A DNA stretch of 64,000 nucleotides from Haematococcus lacustris (GCA_030144725.1 JASKMD010000029.1:9060358-9124357), one strand, 5' to 3'; positions 42,194 through 54,142 are shown, numbered from the stretch's first letter. A program made the numbers and translations. The notes: generated from the sequence alone by a model not told the origin.

Positions 42194-42895
42194 TCAAGCC
42201 AGCCAGGCCTTAATTTGCACGAGTGAGGCAGAGGCCCTGCGGCGAGACTTGGTGCAATTGTCTGTCCACTTATCAGGGCCAGGCACAGACTTAGCAGCTG
42301 GAGCCTGACTAGTGACCTGGGGAAAGAGGTGGTGCAGAGCGCCGCCTCTCCCACCGATCGAGTTAAAGGTACCAGGAATACACGCTGGGCGTGTACCTGA
42401 CCTACTCGGGGACGGAGTGCGCATACTAAACAGCCTGTCCTGAATGGAGGGAGGAGACCCTGGGAATAGACCCACCTTTTCAGCCAGCGCAGCCAGTGTG
42501 CGATCTGTCAGCTTTTGGCGAGATTCCATCTTGGCCAGCTTGGTTTTAGCCTCCTTCAGCTGGTCCTGCGTGTCCAGCAGCGACTGGGCCAGCTGGTCTG
42601 CGGAAGACAGGTCAATCTCGCCCTCAGAGACGTCGTCAGCCTCTTCTTCTTCGTCCTGCTCCTCCTCTTCGTCTTCTTCATTGTCTGGAGGGACTGGGCC
42701 ATCGCCCTGCCCATTCCGCGACGGAGTTACAGCAGGACCACCGTCGGGGAACAAAGCCGCCCTCAGGGACCTGGCAAACTCGGGATCAGATAGGGCCTGG
42801 GCCAATATGGCCTGGGAACCCGCAGGACCGCTGGACATACCAGCGCCTGGTGTTTCGCCATTAGGCGTAGTGTCAGTCATGGTGCGGCCAGTCAC
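42194..42895 (-). CDS. gag-like acidic/coiled-coil protein of a retroelement (possible)
   Basis: 233 residues. N terminus Gly/Pro/Thr-rich with SDPEFARSLRAALFPDG; acidic block EEDEEEEQDEEEEADD at about residues 75-90; predicted coiled coil LLDTQDQLKEAKTKLAKMES at about 106-125; then a Ser/Pro/Arg-rich C terminus. No zinc knuckle, protease or reverse transcriptase is visible in the window. Acidic plus coiled-coil proteins of this shape are common as first ORFs of algal retroelements, and the ORF is flanked by direct dispersed repeats with a tRNA-like sequence just upstream. It could equally be a host nuclear protein; the splice-like CCCCAG|GTCACT near the end would shorten it. Confidence 0.35.
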   Translation of the reverse strand: MTGRTMTDTTPNGETPGAGMSSGPAGSQAILAQALSDPEFARSLRAALFPDGGPAVTPSRNGQGDGPVPPDNEEDEEEEQDEEEEADDVSEGEIDLSSADQLAQSLLDTQDQLKEAKTKLAKMESRQKLTDRTLAALAEKVGLFPGSPPSIQDRLFSMRTPSPSRSGTRPACIPGTFNSIGGRGGALHHLFPQVTSQAPAAKSVPGPDKWTDNCTKSRRRASASLVQIKAWLA

Positions 42896-43031
42896 TGAGG
42901 TATCGGAATTCGGAAACCAATGTAGCGTTCAGAAAGAACGCGCCTTAAATCTTTTCAGTGTGTGAACGCCATGCAACGCTAACCGCAGTTACAGGTGTCA
43001 GACTGCTGCAGCGCAACCAGGCTAAGACATA

Positions 43032-43100
43032 GAACGGCCTCCGGGGATCGAACCCGAATGGTGGGCAGCAGTACAGCCCACCACTTAACCTGCCTGTATC
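43032..43100 (-). other. tRNA-like sequence (Pol III box B present)
   Basis: Minus strand carries GGTTCGATCCC inside a T-arm-like hairpin (TCGGG TTCGATC CCCGG) and a D-arm/A-box-like GTTAAGTGGTGGGC. However, the anticodon-arm stem GTGGGC/GCCCAC encloses 9 bases, and the acceptor strands pair at only about four of seven positions. Best read as a tRNA-derived SINE head or decayed tRNA, not a working tRNA gene. Confidence 0.35.
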
Positions 43101-43216
43101 ACACTTCAGCAGTGACACTAGCGCCGATCGGCTTAGTGCAGAATCGGAACGCTACACACATCCCCTTTGTCAGGGGTTTGGTATCTTGGTTTCTTGGATT
43201 GTCTTGCTGTAGCTGG

Positions 43217-43673
43217 CTATTGCCGCCTCTTGCGCCGCCACTTACGCAGCAGGGCCTTGTCACGCAAGTACACCCACTCCTGGCCTGGCTGGCCTGGCTT
43301 TGGCATGGCTGGACGGCCTTCCCAACAGCACAGCTCAGTGGGGCGTGGGCCTGGGCCGACTGCACAGCGGCGGATGTTTAGCGCGGCTAAGACATCCCCG
43401 TCATAGAACCTGCACATGGGTGTGGGAGATGCATGAAGTCAAGTCATGTGCCATGTCATGTGTCATTTCATGTGGGATATGTTGCGGTCATGCACATGCG
43501 CAGTGCCAGGCCAGTGCTGACCTGATGTTGTTGCTTGTTGAGCACATCAAGCCCCTGACTCGGGATCGCTTCGCCGAGCTGTACACTGGCCGCAGCCACC
43601 TGGGAGCGGAGCCGCATGGGCCCATGCACCGATTTGTTTTTGGCACGAGCTCCCAGCTCTCAGGCGCTCCCAA
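43217..43673 (-). pseudogene. Fanzor/TnpB-like C-terminal fragment of a second subfamily (copy G)
   Basis: Minus-strand pieces: 43488-43673 gives KTNRCMGPCGSAPRWLRPVY and SRVRGLMCSTSNNIR. After an intron-like interval with a donor-type GTCAGC, 43217-43417 gives FYDGDVLAALNIRRCAVG and PTELCCWEGRPAMPKPG, ending RKWRRKRRQ. The first Asp/Arg of DRDxNAAxN is altered to DGD. The upstream RuvC-I/II parts are absent. Sequence outside the motif differs from copies A-F, so it is a separate subfamily. About 50 bp after the stop lies CCCCTGACAAAGGGG followed by ATGTGTG, resembling the terminal hairpin of the other copies. Confidence 0.5.
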
Positions 43674-43680
43674 CTAACCG

Positions 43681-44862
43681 AAAATGTCTGGAAACCGACC
43701 CCTGGTAGTAGGACGGCTGTAACTCTGCACTCCCTGCGCCAAATGTTATGCTAGATGATTCAGAATGTAGCCAACCCAGCCAGCTACCTTGCACCCATCC
43801 AGAATAACTATGCACTCAGTAGGCCGTGCACAGCAAAGCATCAAAGCTAGTGATTCAAATTTGAGCCGTTGCGGAGCATGCAGTCATCGCTGCGACCGCC
43901 CGCGTCGCTCAGGCTGCTCTACACGAGCATGCGCGTCGGCAGCAGCAGTCGGATCGGAAAGCGAATGCGGCGATGTGGCAATAAGCCCACGTCCCCCCCA
44001 TACCTAGAGGGCAATGCCACAGCTCGACCATTTGGACCTAAAACATGCTACTTACTAGGTTAAGCTCATCTAGCACAGTGCTACAAACGCTCATACTCAG
44101 ATAAGCCATAAGCTCACTTTGGTCTTTGACCCCAACTCCCTTAGCCGATCTCAGGGCCAGGGCCATGCAGTCAGTCACACAACTCCACACCATGACCGAA
44201 TTTGGACTGGGCTCCTCTGCGAATACACTCCCCTACATGCCATCCACCTGCGTGCAAAGTTTCATAGCTCAATTGCCACCCCACAGCCCCGTGGCCCTAA
44301 TTCTGCTTGGAGAACATGATGTCACATTGAAGATGTCAAACTGATCCAGGCCTGGGCTGTTTAATGTGCGGTTTGTTCTAATAAATGCGCCAATGGGTCA
44401 AGAACAAACATTTCGTGTCCGTTTTCCTCTAGGTGCAACGGGTGCAACACAGTGGAGGACACAGTGGAGGAGGGGGGGTGTAACCCGGTGCTACCTTAGT
44501 GTGCGCCGACCCAAATGATGTATTCGGCGAGAACCGAACACGAATATTCCATTCACCAAAAACGTTCCATTCACCCCGTCTAGGTGCCCTGCACGCCCGG
44601 CAGGCATCGCGTTGGGTGTCGGCTGGACATTCCATTTGTGCACAACCAGCTCACTACGCTAGGTAGATGGGGTCACAGGGATGCGGCTCACCGTCTAAGA
44701 GAGACCCGTCTCGCCGATGTGATTTGTTCGCGGGCACATGTGGCAGTACGCGAGCAAAGACTCCAATGGCTTGCGCTGATGGTCAGATGACGCGCATTGA
44801 TTAGCAGCCACAAGCGTGACAAACGCTATCGAAAACGATGAAGTAGTGAGAGAGTACTTGCA
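43681..44862. other. repeat-bearing stretch without recognised gene
   Basis: 44045-44300 is the second copy of the dispersed repeat at 41940-42192. The rest contains small frames with no recognisable family. Confidence 0.45.
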
Positions 44863-45006
44863 TGAGGCCCCCTTTCCAATGACGGAGTTGGAGTTGGAGT
44901 CCGGAGTCCGGAGTCCGGAGTTGGAGTCCGGAGTTGGAGTCCGCGGCGGAGTCCTCTGCAGCACTAACCGACAGCCCAACCGACGACTCCGCCCCGAGCA
45001 TTTCCA

Positions 45007-46080
45007 ATGACGGAGTCCGTGGAGCTACGGAGTCGACTCCGGACCGACTCCGAAAGGCCCCCAGAGCTCCGAGCCCCCCCCCCCCCTCGGAGCTCGGAGT
45101 CGGAAATGGAGTCCGACCTTTTTGATCCTTTGCCGGGCTCTCAACAGCAGGAGGAGGAGAATGAAGCGGATGAGGAGGAGGAAGAGGAGGAGGGAACAAC
45201 GGGGAATCGCGGGGTCCGGTGGACTAACGGCCAGGACAAGCTCTTCGCGGAGCTCATTGTCAAAACCCATTCGGCCTGCGCTGGCAAGACAAATTTCGCG
45301 ATGGGCACCTTGCTGGCTGCGGAGGTCCAGGAGCACTCGGTGGCGCTGGGGAGGATGATGCCTTGTACAGAATGGACTACATTAAACGGGGATGTCAAGC
45401 CGTCTACAAGTGGGGCTCGCGGCGCACAGGCAAGGCTGGTGGACTTTGCTATAGCAGCTAGCTCTTTACACATAATGGCTTGATTGCATTGTTCATCAAG
45501 CAGCCATTATTGCTATGTGTAGGTGGTGGTGAGCCAGAAGCCTTCTTCAAGCTACAGCAAAAGGAGCAATTGCTCATCTTGAAGGGCGGCGCCAAGAAGG
45601 GCAGGCTCAACAAGATGAACCCCACTCAAGAGGCAAGTAGTGTGGCATATGCACGTCCTTGCTTGTTGCCATCCTTGCAATTCTATTAGCTTGCCATGTG
45701 CATTTCCTTGTCCTGTAGGTGTTCAGCATCATGTTACCTATTCGGGTTGTGGACACCGCCAACAACCCTCAATTCACCTTGGCAGCAGGAGTGCTCAAGG
45801 TAGTTTATGTGAGCATCCTGCGTTGTTGTGTTTTTGCCTTGCCTTGCGTTCGGCAGATGCACTAACAGAGCTTGTGCCTAACGGAGCTGGGGCTGCGGGT
45901 GTTAAGCGGGCACAGCTGCAGGCAGAGCTGCAACATGAGCAGCTGCAGCTACTGCAACAGCAACTGCAGCAAAGCCAGCTGCGTCGCCAGATGGCAATGC
46001 AGCAACTGCAACAAGAGCAGGCAGTGCCGTCTGCAGTCTGCCATGCAGCCCCAGTTCACCATGCTCCACAGGCAAGGCCC
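45007..46080 (+). pseudogene. Harbinger-type accessory (Myb/SANT-like) protein, probably decayed
   Basis: First frame (45007-45483): acidic run EEENEADEEEEEEEG, then RWTNGQDKLFAELIVKTHSA and an AEVQEHSV helix, a Myb/SANT-like three-helix pattern beginning with the usual Trp. After an intron-like TGTGTAGGTGGTGAG stretch, FFKLQQKEQLLILKGGAKKG continues, then a Gln-rich coiled coil (LLQQQLQQSQLRRQMAMQQL) at 45900-46020. In PIF/Harbinger elements such a protein binds transposon ends and escorts the transposase to the nucleus. Whether the frames splice to an intact protein could not be established. Confidence 0.45.
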
Positions 46081-46085
46081 CCAGT

Positions 46086-46355
46086 TCACCATGCTTCACA
46101 AGCTGCTGCAGAAGAATTGTGGCAGAAGAAATTATGGCCCCCATTGGGAGGCGCAGATGCTAGACGCACATGGGTGCCATCAATGGCACCTACCACCTGC
46201 ACCAACCCACTCAGCTGCTGAAAGCCTAGGACATTGGCTTGCAGCTCCACTTCATTGGAAGGCCAAGCAATCTTGTCTGACAAGCGGTCCCAGATGGCTG
46301 TAGCAACACTGTCCACACACGGGCTGACGGAGGTGATACTGCACCCCATGGCCAA
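46086..46355 (-). pseudogene. PIF/Harbinger DDE transposase fragment
   Basis: About 90 residues, with VVGAIDGTHVRLASAP containing the first Asp of the DDE triad in the GAIDGTH context diagnostic of the family. The segments with the second Asp and Glu are missing: the frame ends after NFFCHNSSAAACEAW where it meets the Gln-rich region of the opposing gene. Upstream pieces at 46600-46900 may encode the N terminus. Nonfunctional. Confidence 0.6.
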
Positions 46356-46988
46356 AGCTACTTATGCATGTCATTGAATCTACTTATGCATGTCATTGAA
46401 GTAGCAATTGCTTGGTAGACAACGTTGAAGAGGTCCCTGCAAAGACATGGCAGTGTTATGGGGCTTGTTGGGTGGTGCTAGGAGGTGGTGGTGTTATGGC
46501 AGTGTTATGGGGCTTGTTGGGTGGAGCTAGGAGGTGGTGGTGGTGTATTGGCAACAATCAGAGGCAGCACCTTGAGATGTGAAACCGCGAACGATACGCT
46601 GTTTCGCGGGCTACGTGCCCCACCACGTCGACGACGTTGGGGTATAAAGTCTTGTAGTTTCTGGGCTCTTTCCAATACTCACTAACGCGGTTGTAGCGCC
46701 TGCACGCGAGGCAACCAGGTCAGTGGCTCTTGGGACATGCGGCTGCTTTTGGGATTGCGGCACTCCTTTGCTTGCCTCTTGACGATGCGTCCTTGCTCCC
46801 AATACCAGTGCACACACTGAGGAGGACTTGAATGATTACACGCCTCCATCGACGACGACGAAGCTGGCGCCGCACATCATCATCGACATCCATCGCAACT
46901 CGCAGCACACAGCTCGCAGCTCACAGCCTCGCTCGATCCTTCAAGTTCCTACGGCTGCAGGTTGACTCCGACTCCGGGCTCCGGAGCA

Positions 46989-47252
46989 ATGGAAAGTAGA
47001 GCGCGACCGGACTGGTTAAAGGTTAGTGTTAAACCGATTGTTAAAGTTGACCGTTTGGTCGCGATACGAGTCCCTTTTTGCTGTCGTTCTGGTCGCGACA
47101 CGGCAATGCACCCAGCGACACTATGCCGGCAGAAGTAGCCAGTGAGAAGCAGTCCCAGGGTAGCAAAACGGGTATGTTAAAGATTGGTTAAAGATGTGGT
47201 TAAACCCAAAACATCAGGATGTTAAACTAACCAGTCGCGCTCTAATGGAAAG
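46989..47252. mobile_element. nested hAT-type MITE, 248 bp
   Basis: 46997-47244 has terminal inverted repeats TAGAGCGCGAC (matching the YARNG start of hAT ends) and is flanked by a perfect 8-bp duplication ATGGAAAG (46989-46996, 47245-47252). Element 1 shows the empty site (GAGATGGAAAGGGG). No coding capacity; the interior contains several GGTTAAA motifs. Confidence 0.85.
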
Positions 47253-47321
47253 GGGTGGAGTTGGAGTTCAAAAAAGTGCCGACTCCAACTCCGCCCGGAG
47301 TCCATTGGAAAGGGGGCCTGA

Positions 47322-47921
47322 CCCATGTTGGGGGCGCCCGACCAGCTCCCAGCTCCCGCTCCAACGCCTCCATGCAAAAAAGCGCCATTCAGCTCCCAGC
47401 TCCAAACTCCCACGCATTGGAAACGCACTGTAAGGCATGTATACGGCTTGTGGTCAGAGCCTCCCAACTCTGATGAAAAGAGGGTGTGTCCTTACCTCGC
47501 ACTGAGAGGTGCGATGCTGATTTTGTACTATCTCAGACCATGCCCTCACAGATGTAAGACTATGAGCGCGCCTACATTAAGGAAACAACGTCGGGTTCAT
47601 TGAGCCGGGAGGAATTAGTACCGCCGGCTGTACTTGCCCTTACAGCGTCAGGAGTCCACCACGTCATTGCGAAGCACCTCCACAATGCACTTGCGCTGCG
47701 CGATGTCGTGAGAGCGACCGGCTGATTTGTGGGCGCACTTTTTTCGTTTACGGGCGTATAGCAGACTAAGCGTTCATCGCATGCCGCACGGTGTTACGCC
47801 AATCGCACACTTCCCGGCGCCGGAATGTCCATGACATGGTTGTGTAAAAGGTTTTATCAGAGTTGGGAGGGTCTGACTTGTGGACCGGTGCATACTATAG
47901 CCAGCTACCTAGTGGGATGCA
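47322..47921. other. repeat-bearing 5' flank of the LRR gene
   Basis: 47330-47430 holds GCTCCCAGCTCC repeats ending CATTGGAAAC, resembling a relic Harbinger end. 47451-47497 and 47853-47875 carry the dispersed block also found at 16018-16070. No gene recognised. Confidence 0.45.
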
Positions 47922-50900
47922 ATGCCTCTTGTCCCCATGGTGGACACGACAGACGAGACAGCGTCGACGACACGGCAGAGGCATGGGATAGAATACAAAT
48001 TCCAACAATCACCCTTTGACTTGCACGTGCGACTTGCACGTAGACCAGCACACGACAAGAGCTTCATCATGGACTCCTTCACTGATGCGGATGCATTGAT
48101 TGAAGACGACGACGAGGCTGAACAAAACCTTGTGATCCAGGCAACCAATGTCATATCGTTTCAATTGCTGCGGGAAGTTTCCGGCGAGTCGGACTTGAGC
48201 AAAGCAATTTCTGTAAACTTGCATGGCAAGCAGCTATGTCAAATTCAAGCACTTGAGTCTTGCCCCAACCTGCGCATGCTGGACTTGTCCTTCAACCGCA
48301 TCCGCAAGCTTGATGGGTGGGACATCCAGCATGTTTTAGGATGCACCAGCAAACCAGGCTAGCTTCAGAAAATCCAGCAAACTCCATGCAGGCTGTCCAC
48401 CTTGACGAAACTCAAGGAGCTGAAGCTGTATGACAACCTGATCCCTGTGATTGAGAACTGTGCTCAGCTAACAGCTTTGCACACGCTGGACATAAGCAGT
48501 AACAGGCTGGCCAGCCTGGAGGTGAGGACAGCTAGCCCTGAAAACCTGCAGCTCCAGCCCCAGGTCCGACCAGCAACTTCAGCCCTGCCAGCATGGCAGA
48601 AGCAGCACCTCCTCAGCCATTGCAGCCAACTGCTGCAGCACCTCCACTCGCTGCCCCACCACATCCTCTAGCCATGGGCCCTGCTGTGTGGCGCAGCACA
48701 CCTCTGCCATGCATTGCTGGGGTGCAGGGCATAGCCTGCCTGCGTGGCCTTAAGGTGCTGCGCTGTGCCTACAATGGGCTGAGCAGCCTGGAGGGTCTGG
48801 GGCGTGCCACACAACTAGAGAGCCTGGATGCCGCTTTCAATAAGGCAGGTCCCAGTTGCCACCGTCTGCTCTGTTGCGCGCTGGACAAGCACACCCTGCC
48901 TGCCTGTATGGGCATGACTCCCGTGCCCCCTAGCCTGACCCTGACCCTGACCTTGACCCTGACCCTGACCCTGACCCTGACCCTGACCCCGCCGTTAGCT
49001 ACCCCACCCCCCAACAACTTGCACAGCCCTTAGCATGGACCCTCCTCCCAACCCCCACCTCGACCCTGGCCCTGATCTGCCCTGCCGCTCCCCTACCCTC
49101 CCCTACCCTCCACTGGGGCCCTTCAGGTGTGTGAGCTGGGCTCCAGCCTGTCCAGCTGCGTGGCTCTGCGTGAGCTGGTGCTGGATGGCAACGGGCTCAG
49201 CAGCCTGCGCGGCCTGCAGCGCTGCGACAAGCTTGAGGAGTTGAGGGTGGCGGACAACGCGCTGAGCAGCCTGCAGGGCCTCAGGGCGGCAGCAGGCAGC
49301 CTGGATGTGAGGGCCAGGCGGGAGGGCATGGGGGCAAGGTTCAGTGGGGTGCAGGGCTGCTGGGGCTGGGTGTCAGGACCGGTGGTGGGAAGCCTGACTG
49401 GCAAGCGGTGGGAGGGGGCAGGTAGGAATGTGGGTTTTGAGGCAGGGCAGCCCTTGTAGGTAGGCAAGTAGAGTAGCGCAGGTGCATTGGGCAGGTGCAG
49501 ATGGGTAGGGCCTATGCTAGGATATGAAGATCAGGCTGATGAGGCTGACTTCCTTGTCATCTTGTTTAGTGAGGGTTGGCAGCACCTGTCCCCAGCCCCA
49601 GCAGTGGCTATAGCTGTGGCCTTATTTACCTTAACTGTCGCTGCTGCCTGGAGCCGCAGTGGCTGGCTTGGCTCAGCTGCCATTCCTGGCCAGCAGCCTG
49701 AGGTGTGCTGCCCTGCGCCCAGACCCTGGACTGCACCCGCAACCAGCTGAGCAGCCTGGAGGGGCTGGCTGAGGGCTGCCTGCGCCTGCATGAATTGTAC
49801 GCGGCTGAAAACCGGCTCACCAGCCTGGAGGGGCTGGCACTGAAGGCTCCAGCTCTGGAGACCCTGGTGAGGCCTGAGGGGCAGCAGCTGGCCAGGCTGG
49901 GGAGGGGCTCAGGCTGGCCAGCAGCGGGCCAGGGTCGGCCAACGTCGCAGTGGCAGTTGCCAAAGGCCTTCCCTGCCTACCTGCCCGCCTGCCTACCTAC
50001 TTGCCTACTTGCCTGCCCTGCCTAACCATGTCACCATGGCACCATGCGGTGTTCTTCCAGGATGTGTCAGGCAACCCCTTGCACGCCGCCACCCCTGCAG
50101 CGCCCCCCGGCGTAGCTGGCAGCCGCCGCAGCTCAACAAACGGGGTCACCCCTTCCTCTCCTCCCTCCCCCTCTCCCTCCCTGACTCCTCAGCCCTCAGC
50201 GGACCTTGCCCCTTCCAAACGCCTTCAACACGGCCACAAGCCAGGCAGGTCAGCAGCTGCCGCCAGACCCTCCCCCATGCCCCTCCCGCCTGCTGCCTCT
50301 GCCCCAGCAGCCAAAGCAGGCAAGCGCCCTGCCTCCACCGCCGGCTCTGCCAGCAGGGTTGCAGGCAACACAGCAGCTAGCGTTAGCCTCAGCGCAGGCA
50401 GGGCAAGTGCTGGTGAAGCAGGTGGGGCCACCCCAGGCCCCTCAGCCAGCGAGGCTGCAGGTGCTGAGGGTTTGGCTCCAAGCCTGGCTGCTCTGATAGC
50501 GCAGCTGCAGCTGCTGCCTGACCTTACGTCAGTGCGGCTGGAGGGCTGTGCTGGGCTGCCACAGCCTGGCGTGTACCAGCCCCTGCTGCTTCAGGCAGTC
50601 AGTAGTCTGGAGGCAGTGGATGATGTGGAGCGTCCTCCTGCACCCCCCCCAGTGCCAGCTGCAGCAGAAGCGGTCGAAGCGAGAGGCAAGGGGACGGCAG
50701 GGCAGGGTGGAGAACGGGGTCCGGAGGAGGCAGGGAAGCTGGAGCAAGCCGACGTTTGGGTCAACGCAGGTCAGTCACACAGGCAGGGCTGGGGGTTCAG
50801 CTCAGGGAGGGGCACGAGCAGGTCATGCTAAGTGCTGGTGCTGAAGGCCATCCCACATGAGGTGTAGGGGCATGCAGGGCTAGGCCTGGAAGCCCAGGCC

Positions 50901-53824
50901 ATACAGCCCAAGGCGTTGAAGCCTGCACTGCTGCGGCCTAGGTGGGCTGTGCCTGGGTCCTCCTGCTGCTTGCTCCCTCCGCACAGGCGATGACCAGGGC
51001 CCTGACTTGGAGCAGATCGACAACTGCCCCACCGCCTTCATCCCCACTATCCAGGAGATCGAGGCATTCAAGCAGCGCATGGGCATCAACTCCCACCTGC
51101 CAGTCATGGGGCGCCCTGCGAGTGCAAAGACCGGGAGCGCAGCTGCAGACAGAGGCAGCGCAGGCCCGCCAGGTGCTGCTGCAGGTGGACCACGGCCCAG
51201 CTCCTCATCAGGCAGCAGGCCTGGCTCTGCGCTGCTCACACGACCAGGCAGTGCCATGAGCCGCGTGGGGGCGGGCAACAGGGCGGGGGCAGGGGGTGTG
51301 CGGGATGCCCTGATGCACCAGCGCCCTGCTTCAGCCCGCATGGGGGGAGGGGCCCGGCTGATGGACCCCGAGCAGTACTCCAATGCTGTTGGTGAGTGGG
51401 TGTGGATGGTGGTAGGCCTGCCTGCCTGTCGGGGTCCAATCAAGCAGCACCGCACACACCACTGTGCCAAGAGCTGCTGCTGCTGTTACCGGCCTTGGGC
51501 GGGCGGGCCCACAGCCACTTGTAGCCCGAGTCTGATGCTTGTTGCCCCTGATGGCCAGCTTCAGCTGCCCTGCCCACTAGCACCACTGCAGCAATTCCCA
51601 CGGAGCCGCACTGCACCCTCGATCCAGCCACCTGCCAGGTGGTGGGGCTGGAGAGCTGGCGGGGACTGGCTGGGTCATGCCGGGCACCGCTGCTGCTTGG
51701 TGGCTGCCTTTGCTTCTTGCAGCCATCAAGCAGTGCTACACACAGCGCCCAGGGGCCCCACCTTCAAGTGCACCCACACACACCAGTTGCCAGGGTGCAC
51801 CTTCACCCACAGTTGCCTTCACTCACAGTTGCCCAGGGACAAAGGGTGCCACAGGTTCATGTCGAGGTTCGGCCTGATTTGACCTCACATTGCTACCTGC
51901 AGCCACAGCAGCAACAACAGCAACGGCAGTATTGACAGCAGCACACAGGCTTACAACACCAAGATGCTGGACAAGGGTTGCCGTGCTGCTAGGTCCCTGC
52001 CTTGCTTGCTCAGCATTACACCTGACTGTTGGACTGTTGCCTGGTGCACTGTTGGACCTGACTGTTGACTGTTGCCTGGTCTGCCACCTTACCAACTCGA
52101 ACGCCCTCTGCTGCATGTGCCCACATCTGCAGCTGCCTTCAACAACACCATGCTGCAGTACAGCAGTCAGCTGCGGCAGGTGCTAGGCGCAATGAAAGAG
52201 GGTCTGAAGCTGGACATCAGCGACGCTGCCCAGCAAGTAAGCTCTGGCTGCATGAGGGGGCGCAGGAGATGGTGAGGTGGACTGAACCGCTCTCCCTCTT
52301 GACCTCAAGCATCTGGCCACCAAGGCGCCCCCACGCCCTCCCTTCCCCACCCCAAAGGTTGTGTCGTTGCTGCAGGTCAAGACTGCGGAGGGGGCGGCCA
52401 CCCGCCAGCTGCCATCCCTGCCGGTAGTGCCTGACATGCCGCCAGACATGGCCCGCCGCCTCCTTCCAGCTGCTGCCCCGCACGGGGCCATAGCAGCGCA
52501 GTCACTACGCAACCAGCAGCAGCAGCAGGGGCAACAGGTGGCACAGGAGCGAGGCCTGCTGGGCAATGGGTTGGGGCCAAAGGCAGGCGCAGGGGCGGGC
52601 GCAGGGGTGGGTGCAGGGGGTGTCAAAGCCTCAGCCTCCTCTGCCCGGCCTCCACAACCCTGGGAGGAGGAGGACCCACAGATTGCTGCAGCCCTGGCCC
52701 TGTGCTCCCGAGTGTTCCCCTGCAGCCCCACCCAGCCCCTCCCCTCCACCCTCGGTGCCACGTCCCTGTCTGCCCCTGCTGCCGGCCCTGGCCCTGGCGC
52801 CAGCCAAGGCTCTGCTGCTCCCTCCCTGGGGAAGCCCACGGCTGTGTCGCTGACAGCTGTGCCACGAGTGCCCAGCGCCTCCACACCTGCAGCTCCTCAT
52901 GGCAGTGACCCCTTAGTGTTGGACGACCGTGAAGAACTGATTGAAGGCCATGACGCTGCTGCTTGCGACGATGGGGGAGAGGAGGGAGGGCGGTGGGTGG
53001 GGTGTGGCGATGAGGTCAGCGGGAGTCCACCCTGCGCAAGGCCTGCATCCGCCACTGTAGAAGGCGACGTGACGGATCAACAGCAGCGGCTGGTGCTGCA
53101 GTCTGGGCCCGAGGCAGAGTTGGAGGCCACCCAGCGTTGCAGCCCAGACGCCATCCGGGGTCCGGCCCTGAGGGCAGGACTGGCTGGAGCCCCCCCGCCT
53201 CCCACCCATACCCCTGCCTTACTGGTGGCTCAGGCCCCACCACACCTCCAAACCCTGTCCAGACCAGGTGGTGGTCTGCTGCTGCAGCACCCAGCCATGG
53301 CAGCACCCAATGTCAGTACGGCTGGCCAGCAGCTGTCGGGCTCGCCAGGGGTGGGTCAAGGGCATCAGCTGCGGCCACGGCTGCCTGGCCAGAGTCTAGC
53401 AGCCAACCTCGTCAAGCCACGAGCAGGGCAGGGCACACCTCTGCCTGCTGAGCCGCCACCCAGCTTCAGATCAACCAGCAGCACCACCACGACCACCACC
53501 ACCTGGGCTAAGCCAGGCGGCAGGGAGGGGGAGGGGGCAATGGGGTCAAGATCTCGACCTGGCAGCCCCTTGCTGGCCGTGACACGTACCAGGCCTGTTT
53601 CTGTGCAGTCAACTGGGGCGGAGGAGAAAGGGAGGGCGGCAGAGGGGAGCACAGGGACAGGCACGTCAGGCAAGACGGGTGCGGTGGGTAGTGGCAAGGC
53701 ACCGGGTGCAGGGCGGGCTGTCATCGCAGCCAGAAATGCTGTGCATGGTGCTCTGCCCTCACACACATCCGCGCCACCAGTGTTGCCCCGACCTGGGCTT
53801 AAAGCTCGGCTGGGCCCACAGTAG
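47922..53824 (+). CDS. leucine-rich-repeat protein (SDS22-like repeats) with long disordered C terminus
   Basis: Exons: 47922-48316, 48392-48521, 48728-48844, 49127-49306, 49723-49866, 50061-50769, 50987-51391, 52133-52236 and about 52376-53824; all junctions keep phase. About ten 22-residue LRRs run from residue 95 to 285, for example LRMLDLSFNRIRKLDG, LKELKLYDNLIPVIEN, LHTLDISSNRLASLE, LRELVLDGNGLSSLRGL and LHELYAAENRLTSLEGL: the SDS22-like class found in PP1 regulators and many ciliary proteins. Downstream are Pro/Ala/Ser-rich disorder, a helical stretch (PTIQEIEAFKQRMGI), RPGSA/RPASA repeats and a second helix (MLQYSSQLRQVLGAMKEGLK). Intron 3 appears to use a GC donor (AAG|GCAGGT). No catalytic domain; a scaffold or axonemal role is only a guess. 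Confidence 0.75.
48936..48989. repeat. (CTGACC)n hexamer array
   Basis: About nine hexamers in LRR intron 3. Confidence 0.9.
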
Positions 53825-54142
53825 GCTACAGTATGCCTGCCCATTTGCACTTACCCTTCACACTTATGCCATTAACCATGCTATCACGTAACTGTGGGCT
53901 GCCAGCTTGCAGTAGGCTATACTCACGACGGTCATGGTCTTGTCAGCTGACGTTAGGTGGCATGCAGGAACACCAGGCAACGCTGTCGGCAGTGAGCAAC
54001 CTCCAGCCAATGGTATCGTTCATGTAGCTGCTAGTGGGCTACATTGCACTTCAATGCTTCAGAACTATGTGTAATGCTGAAGCTGCCAAGATTGACAGGA
54101 ACTCGTCCATTAGCGTTGAACAAGCCAGAGAGCCAGAGACGG
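53825..54142. other. intergenic stretch, no gene seen
   Basis: 3' flank of the LRR gene. Nothing recognised. Confidence 0.4.

Larger units (their letters stand above)
44863..47321. mobile_element. PIF/Harbinger-type DNA transposon, element 2 (2.45 kb)
   Basis: Terminal inverted repeats GGCCCCCTTTCCAATG at 44866 and (inverted) ending 47318, with TGA duplications at 44863-44865 and 47319-47321. Three-base duplications and the GAIDGTH transposase motif fit PIF/Harbinger. It carries a plus-strand Myb/SANT-like gene and a minus-strand transposase remnant, the usual two-gene layout, plus a nested hAT-type MITE. Confidence 0.75.

Noticed and set aside
43032..43100. Functional tRNA gene
   Set aside because: Box B and T-arm fit, but the anticodon loop would have nine bases and the acceptor stem pairs poorly.
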